A stretch of DNA of 10,958 nt from Clostridiales bacterium (lineage in GTDB: Bacteria; Bacillota; Clostridia; Caldicoprobacterales; DTU083), in the NCBI GenBank assembly GCA_012512335.1, contig JAAZEK010000418.1, positions 1 through 10,958 on the forward strand. Reading direction: 5' to 3'. The notes beneath the pieces are model-generated. The model saw only the letters and a program-made list of their open reading frames with translations, was not told where the DNA came from and made no database searches. The position numbers and the translations under genes were made by a program. Within the stretch, counting starts at the first letter, position 1. Every line of letters begins with the position of its first letter. This document shows positions 6,115 through 10,958 of this stretch, piece by piece.

Positions 6115-6807
6115 CTATTTCACCTCAAACTTATAGCCTACGCCCCAAACGGTTTTGATCTGCCATCTTTCATCTGCGCTTTCTTTATTGAGTTTTTCCC
6201 TAATACGTTTAACATGAACATCTACGGTTCGTGAATCTCCAAAAAAATCAAAGCCCCATACCTGACCTAGTAGTTGTTCTCTAGTAAAGACCTTGTTTGG
6301 GTTACTGGCTAGAAAATATAAGAGCTCTAGCTCCTTTGGTGGAAATTCTATTTGTTTCCCATAATATGTAACTGAATATTGGGAGAGATTCACACTTAAA
6401 TTGGGATAAGCAATTTCTGTTGAATCATCCTCTTTAGCTGGTTTATGTCTTCTTAAAACTGCCTTAATTCTAGCCATCAGCTCCTTAGGATCAAAGGGCT
6501 TGACCATATAATCATCAGCACCTAATTCCAATCCTAAAACCTTATCAAAGGTCTCACCTTTAGCGGTCAGCATAATTATAGGAATATCGCTAATTTTTCT
6601 TATTTCACGACAAATATCCCAACCATCCATCCCAGGTAGCATCAAATCCAACACCACAAGTGCAGGAGGATTGTCCTTAAAAACCTTCAAGGCCTGATTT
6701 CCATCTTGAACTGACGTAACCTTATATCCTTCCTTCTCCAGATATAGCTTAATCAGTTGATTAATATTGAAGTCATCATCTACAACCATGATACGCTGAT
6801 TATTCAT
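6115..6807 (-). CDS. OmpR/PhoB-family response regulator
   Basis: 230 residues from the preferred start. A receiver domain (about 4-118) has acidic residues D10/D11/D12, phospho-acceptor D54 (VVLDLMLPG), T81 and K103 (VKP). A winged-helix DNA-binding domain follows (about 132-228) with FPPKELELL, FTREQLL, the recognition-helix segment DSRTVDVHVKRIREKL, and the closing WGVGYKF hairpin. An ATG at 6825 would add six residues, but AAGGGGG at 6816-6822 lies 8 bases before the ATG at 6807, which is therefore chosen. It is followed without a gap by its kinase gene and preceded by mutS2 with 54 bases between, so it may be transcribed from upstream as well as from its own promoter. Its likely target is the repeat-bearing htrA promoter (inference). 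Confidence 0.96.
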   Translation of the reverse strand: MNNQRIMVVDDDFNINQLIKLYLEKEGYKVTSVQDGNQALKVFKDNPPALVVLDLMLPGMDGWDICREIRKISDIPIIMLTAKGETFDKVLGLELGADDYMVKPFDPKELMARIKAVLRRHKPAKEDDSTEIAYPNLSVNLSQYSVTYYGKQIEFPPKELELLYFLASNPNKVFTREQLLGQVWGFDFFGDSRTVDVHVKRIREKLNKESADERWQIKTVWGVGYKFEVK

Positions 6808-6861
6808 TTGTTTTTCCCCCTTCATCCTAGGTTAATACGCGCACTTCTATAAGTGGCACGT

Positions 6862-9228
6862 TCACTTAAGCTCTACTACAGTAACACCAGACTCTCCCTC
6901 TCCATATTTACCCAATCTAAATGAGCCTACATGAGGATGACTACGTAACAACTGATGAATGGAAGTTCGCAAGATACCTGTACCCTTACCATGGATGATA
7001 GTGACAACTTGAAGGCCTGCTAAAAAGGCATTATCTAAATAACGATCGGTTTCCACTATGGCTTCTTCGGAGTTCTGTCCGCGCAAGTCTAGCTCTGTAG
7101 AAACTGAAGTCACTCTTGGCTTAACCTTTCTGCCTGCCCTTTGCTCGCTTTTCACTGTTTCATCCGTCTGTCGCAAATCCGAAATCTTGACATTCACCTT
7201 CATAATACCTATCTGCACCATTAAGTTACCATCCTGATCGGGAATGCTGAGGACCTGTCCTTTTTGGTCCAAAGTAGTAACATATACAGCTTGCCCTAAT
7301 TGTAAATCTTTTGAAAGCTTTCTTCCACCATGAGATCCTTTAAGCCGCACACCACCATCGAGCTTTCCCAAGGTATCTCTGAGCTTTTTACGAGAAGCCT
7401 CCACGCCTTGATTTCTTTCTTTATCAGCGCTTTCAAGCTTCAATTGATTCAGCTCTTTAATAATCTCATCCATCTCTATTCTAGTGTCACGAACAAATTT
7501 ACGAGCTTCTTCTTTGGCGTTGGCAATAAATTTCGCCCTTTGCTCATTCAAGTCTGCCAATTCACTATCGTGTTTTAACTTGATTGCTTCTGCTTCTGCT
7601 AGTAAGGCCTGAGTTTGCTGGCGTTCCTTTTCACTTGCAACTCTGTTACGTTCTATATCTCCCATAACATCTTCAAAACGCACGTTTTCCTGGCTAAGAT
7701 ATTTGCCAGCATCATCAATTAGGAAATCTGGTAAACCTAAGCGCTTGGAAATCTCAAAAGCATTACTCTTACCAGGTGTGCCAATAAGCAAGCGGTAGGT
7801 AGGCCTCAAGGTTTCCACATCAAACTCAACAGATGCGTTTTCAATGCCTTCTCGGGTGATAGCATATATCTTCAGCTCGCTGTAGTGAGTTGTTGCCATG
7901 GAACGAATATTTTTAGAGTATAAATGGTCCAGAATAGACATAGCAAGAGCAGCACCTTCTGTGGGGTCGGTACCTGCCCCAAGCTCGTCGAATAAGACCA
8001 AATCTTCCTCTCCTGCCTTATCCAATATTCTCACAATATTAGTCATGTGAGAAGAAAATGTACTTAAGCTCTGTTCAATACTTTGTTCGTCGCCAATATC
8101 AGCAAATACATTCTGAAATGTCCCCAATTCTGTACCGTAATCTGCGGGAACATGCAAGCCCGATTGAGCCATTAGGACAAAAAGCCCTGCTGTTTTCAAG
8201 GTTACAGTTTTTCCACCTGTATTTGGACCAGTAATAATCAAGGTAGTAAAGTTTTGCCCTAATTCCAATGAAATAGGTACAACATCTTTAGGATCAATTA
8301 GGGGGTGTCTTCCATTTCTGATGCGTAGAAAAGGTGTCTTTGCCAAACGGGGTCTTACTCCTCGAATGGAAAGGCTGAATGCACCCTTAGCAAAAATAAG
8401 ATCTAGCTCTATTAAAATCTTCTGAGAAGTTAGGATCTCTTCTCTTACTACTTCAACCTGAGAGGTTAATTCTGCAAGGATTCTATCAATTTCTTCTTCT
8501 TCCTGAAGGCCTAGCTGCCTTATCTCGTTGTTTGCCTCCACCACCGTCATTGGCTCAATAAAAAGAGTAGCCCCGCTGGAGGATTGATCATGTACGATTC
8601 CTGGAACTTGGGGACGGTTCTCTTGTTTTACTGGTAGAACATATCTTCCGTTTCGCATGGTAATAATAGGCTCCTGCAAATATTTCAGCATTTGGGGAGA
8701 ATGAAGATAGCTGTTTAATCGCTCACGTACCCTATCGTTGGCTCGGCTGATACGTCGACGGATATTAGCCAGTTCAGGACTGGCATTATCGTATAATGTA
8801 TCCTCAGTTTCTATACATCTGCGGATGTTATCGAGCAAAATTCTCTGGGTTTGAAGGCCTTCTATCATAGCTGGAATATGCTTAAGCTCTACCTTGGGCT
8901 TATGCTCACTCATCCTCGTTTTTACAGAGCTAATTAAGGCTAGCACTTGAGCAATTTGCATAAACTCACCAGGGCTTAAAACAGAACCAATCTCAGCCTT
9001 TCTTAGCGAGTGCTTCACGTTGGGAAATGGGCTTAGAAAACTATTTCCCTCCATGGAAAGGATGGCTTCTGCCTCAGAGGTCTCATTTTGCCATTGCTCT
9101 ATAATTACCGAATCTGATATAGGCTTAAGATTAAGAGCAAGCTCACGACCAGAATCAGACTGGGCAAAAGTGGCTAACCTTTGTATTATAGTGTTATATT
9201 CTAAAACTCTAAGTGTTTTATCGTTCAT
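6862..9228 (-). CDS. mutS2: MutS2 ATPase with C-terminal Smr domain
   Basis: 788 residues, the usual full length. MutS2 lacks the mismatch-recognition domain of MutS. In some bacteria it limits recombination, and in B. subtilis it acts on collided ribosomes. Seen here: a helical core (about 1-300); the ABC-type ATPase with Walker A GPNTGGKT (334-341), FSSHMTNI, Walker B LVLFDELGAGTDP (D414, E415) and the TTHYSELK switch (446-453); a charged coiled coil (about 520-620); a small beta domain (about 640-690); and a C-terminal Smr domain (about 710-788) with LDLRG and HGKGTGIL. All motifs are intact. AAGGAG at 9234-9239, 5 bases upstream, supports the ATG. It lies 111 bases downstream of the U32 gene; I see no clear terminator or promoter in that gap, so cotranscription is possible. 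Confidence 0.97.
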   Translation of the reverse strand: MNDKTLRVLEYNTIIQRLATFAQSDSGRELALNLKPISDSVIIEQWQNETSEAEAILSMEGNSFLSPFPNVKHSLRKAEIGSVLSPGEFMQIAQVLALISSVKTRMSEHKPKVELKHIPAMIEGLQTQRILLDNIRRCIETEDTLYDNASPELANIRRRISRANDRVRERLNSYLHSPQMLKYLQEPIITMRNGRYVLPVKQENRPQVPGIVHDQSSSGATLFIEPMTVVEANNEIRQLGLQEEEEIDRILAELTSQVEVVREEILTSQKILIELDLIFAKGAFSLSIRGVRPRLAKTPFLRIRNGRHPLIDPKDVVPISLELGQNFTTLIITGPNTGGKTVTLKTAGLFVLMAQSGLHVPADYGTELGTFQNVFADIGDEQSIEQSLSTFSSHMTNIVRILDKAGEEDLVLFDELGAGTDPTEGAALAMSILDHLYSKNIRSMATTHYSELKIYAITREGIENASVEFDVETLRPTYRLLIGTPGKSNAFEISKRLGLPDFLIDDAGKYLSQENVRFEDVMGDIERNRVASEKERQQTQALLAEAEAIKLKHDSELADLNEQRAKFIANAKEEARKFVRDTRIEMDEIIKELNQLKLESADKERNQGVEASRKKLRDTLGKLDGGVRLKGSHGGRKLSKDLQLGQAVYVTTLDQKGQVLSIPDQDGNLMVQIGIMKVNVKISDLRQTDETVKSEQRAGRKVKPRVTSVSTELDLRGQNSEEAIVETDRYLDNAFLAGLQVVTIIHGKGTGILRTSIHQLLRSHPHVGSFRLGKYGEGESGVTVVELK

Positions 9229-9339
9229 TCTATCTCCTTAAAAACCGCTTTTCTTTCCCGCTAGATGTTATGTTACTCTATACACTACCTTTAACTTAAG
9301 AATCACGGTAACAATTTTAACAATAAAGGCTAAATTTTA

Positions 9340-10958
9340 CTATTCTACACCGCGAAAGAAGTGACCTTTAGTAAATCCATTTTCTTTTATACTCTGAGCA
9401 TAGTCATCTAAATCTTCAGGTAATTTTTCTCCAGGGTTATCCAAGGCATAACGGTAGGACTGTATTATTGGTTTCCATTCTTCTGGAACTACTCCTTCTA
9501 ACTTTAACCCCCAGTACGACGCTGATAAGTCATGAAAAGGCGCCATTTGATCCGCCAGAAAAATGGGCTGACTATTTAACAGCTCGCTATAGCAACGGGA
9601 GATTCGCCTTTTTCTTACTGGAAAGGTATATCCTTTTCGATCAGTTAAGCTATGCTCTCCCATAAACTTGCAATTGCTGCAATTATTTTTTCCTTGGGAC
9701 TGGGGACAGTATTCCAAATTCATAAGGACAAGTCTGCCATATACCAAAACCTCCCAAGGCATGGAAGCTTTTTTCATTATATCACGGATTTCCGCCAATG
9801 TTAACTCTGGAGACAGGGTTAACCCTTTCAAGCCTAGAGCAGAAAGCTGGTCCATAGTAAATGCATTGGTTACGTTTAAGGTATGACTTCCAAAACATTC
9901 GTGAATTCCCTTTTCCTGTAGTAATTTTACTTGTCCTATGTTCCCAATTTGGTAGTCATCAAACATGCTCCAAAAGGCATCTGGAAGATTTCGAAGCAGT
10001 GTCATATCATCCATTCTAGTTATAGTTGGCAAAACCAATCGAACAGGAATTCCTGATTGTTGAATCGTTTTTACTCGATCTTGCAACAATTCTAGCTTAA
10101 ATGAAAAAGATGACGGTGCAAATGACAAAGTGTCCAACCCATTCAACATGGAAGAATCTACATCCATACGGTCAACGTAACCATTAAGCCGTGGGTGGTC
10201 GTGGGATTGATCACCCTTTAGCGAGGACAGCGTGAATTTCACAAACTGTTCGGACTTTGTTTGCTGTTCCGAATCTAACTGCGTTGCTTGTGACATCTGT
10301 ACCGAATGGATTTTTAGGTTTGGCTTAACTGGTCTATTCATTTTGTTAACAGAAACTGCTCTATTATCATAATACTCAATCCTATTTCTCATCAAATCCT
10401 CTGTTGCATCTCTTCGTAATTGGTTCAAAACTGATACGGGAAGAAAAACATTATCATCCCCATCCCATTCAAGAGTTTGCAATTCAAAAGCTGTGTCTCC
10501 CAGTCTTCCCAGCTGTTCCCAAAGGGTTTGCCTATCCAAAGCTCTTTTCATTGCCTTCTGTACTACTTGTTCCCCAATTGCTTTACCCTCTAGGCCATGT
10601 GAATCACGAAATACCAAAATAGGATTGCCATCTATTTTAGTCGTTACATTTGCTGTAATAGGAATAGTTCGACCATAGGGATTCTGAAAAGATTCTTTAG
10701 CAATTCTTAACTGTGAAGCCTTGGATGTACGATAAACCTTAGTGCCTGATTCAGGACGAATGGAAGATGAAATTCCTACAAGCTGCCCCTTTATGCCCAA
10801 ATCAACCTGCTTTCCTTTAAACAATATATTACTAACTGCTTGACCTTTGTTCTCTCTATTCGTACTTCCGTGATTCTGACTCCAAAATTCAATACCATCG
10901 CCTATTTCAAGGTCTTCTTCTAGGTTTAACCATACCATACCTCTGTCTACTTTAGCTA
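9340..10958 (-). CDS. U32 family protein with DUF3656, C-terminal part (N-terminus outside window)
   Basis: About 539 codons are visible and the frame stays open to the right edge, so the ATG at 10938 is internal; the residues before it read AKVDRG. Full-length relatives have an N-terminal U32 domain, here missing, before this part. Counting from that ATG, the DUF3656-like section covers about 75-190, followed by a second U32-like half. That half has a cysteine set C411, C420, C423 and C449 in CPQSQGKNNCSNC, LTDRKGYTFPV and SRCY, typical of U32 proteins and an Fe-S or metal ligand set in characterised members. The protein ends GHFFRGVE, the usual family end. Such proteins are often labelled collagenase-like peptidases. 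The DUF3656 architecture matches E. coli RlhA, which hydroxylates a 23S rRNA cytidine, so an RNA-hydroxylation role is a better guess than proteolysis. Confidence 0.92.
   Translation of the reverse strand, partial: AKVDRGMVWLNLEEDLEIGDGIEFWSQNHGSTNRENKGQAVSNILFKGKQVDLGIKGQLVGISSSIRPESGTKVYRTSKASQLRIAKESFQNPYGRTIPITANVTTKIDGNPILVFRDSHGLEGKAIGEQVVQKAMKRALDRQTLWEQLGRLGDTAFELQTLEWDGDDNVFLPVSVLNQLRRDATEDLMRNRIEYYDNRAVSVNKMNRPVKPNLKIHSVQMSQATQLDSEQQTKSEQFVKFTLSSLKGDQSHDHPRLNGYVDRMDVDSSMLNGLDTLSFAPSSFSFKLELLQDRVKTIQQSGIPVRLVLPTITRMDDMTLLRNLPDAFWSMFDDYQIGNIGQVKLLQEKGIHECFGSHTLNVTNAFTMDQLSALGLKGLTLSPELTLAEIRDIMKKASMPWEVLVYGRLVLMNLEYCPQSQGKNNCSNCKFMGEHSLTDRKGYTFPVRKRRISRCYSELLNSQPIFLADQMAPFHDLSASYWGLKLEGVVPEEWKPIIQSYRYALDNPGEKLPEDLDDYAQSIKENGFTKGHFFRGVE

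Noticed and set aside
4681..6807. WalRK identity for the two-component system
   Set aside because: The kinase has no PAS domain and the YycH/YycI/YycJ genes are absent; only the nearby HtrA is shared.
6826..6861. CACTT/AAGTG hairpin between mutS2 and the regulator gene as a terminator
   Set aside because: Only 5 bp with mismatches on extension and no T tract.
9229..9339. Promoter for mutS2 around GTATAGAGT
   Set aside because: No acceptable -35 hexamer at 16-18 bases, so not called.

Overview
The window is AT-rich bacterial DNA, most likely from a low-GC Gram-positive anaerobe of the Clostridia or a close relative. The evidence is a MutS2 next to a U32/DUF3656 protein, a DUF6106-like membrane protein, strong AGGAGG-type ribosome binding sites, and a membrane-anchored HtrA beside an OmpR-type two-component system. 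The genus cannot be named from this sequence. Family names are from memory of motifs; no searches were run.

Layout. The right two thirds (about 3339-10958) is a minus-strand gene train. In transcription order it holds the C-terminal part of a U32/DUF3656 protein (cut by the window edge), mutS2, an OmpR/PhoB-type response regulator, its sensor histidine kinase (stop and start codons abut), and htrA. The htrA gene has its own 115-base leader. A good -10 box there is preceded by three direct repeats at exact 11-base spacing, the arrangement expected for an OmpR/PhoB-family activator. Kinase, regulator and surface protease look like an envelope or secretion-stress circuit, comparable to CssRS-HtrA of Bacillus.

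A plus-strand gene (1305-3098) converges on htrA. It encodes a zinc-ribbon, single-pass membrane protein with an acidic linker and a large all-beta outer part. The 240 bases between the two convergent stop codons are unusual. They contain an apparent right-end remnant of an IS200/IS605 element touching the stop codon, a perfect 16-bp inverted repeat, and 14 head-to-tail copies of a 7-base unit. A degenerate relative of that 7-base repeat lies at 1015-1060 and runs into the 5' end of the small membrane-protein gene on the minus strand (467-1045).

The left end holds the first 114 codons of a cysteine desulfurase on the minus strand. A stem-loop terminator separates it from the DUF6106-like gene.

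No defence system, prophage, CRISPR array, tRNA or rRNA was seen. The most novel material is in the repeat-rich convergent intergenic region and in the htrA promoter.
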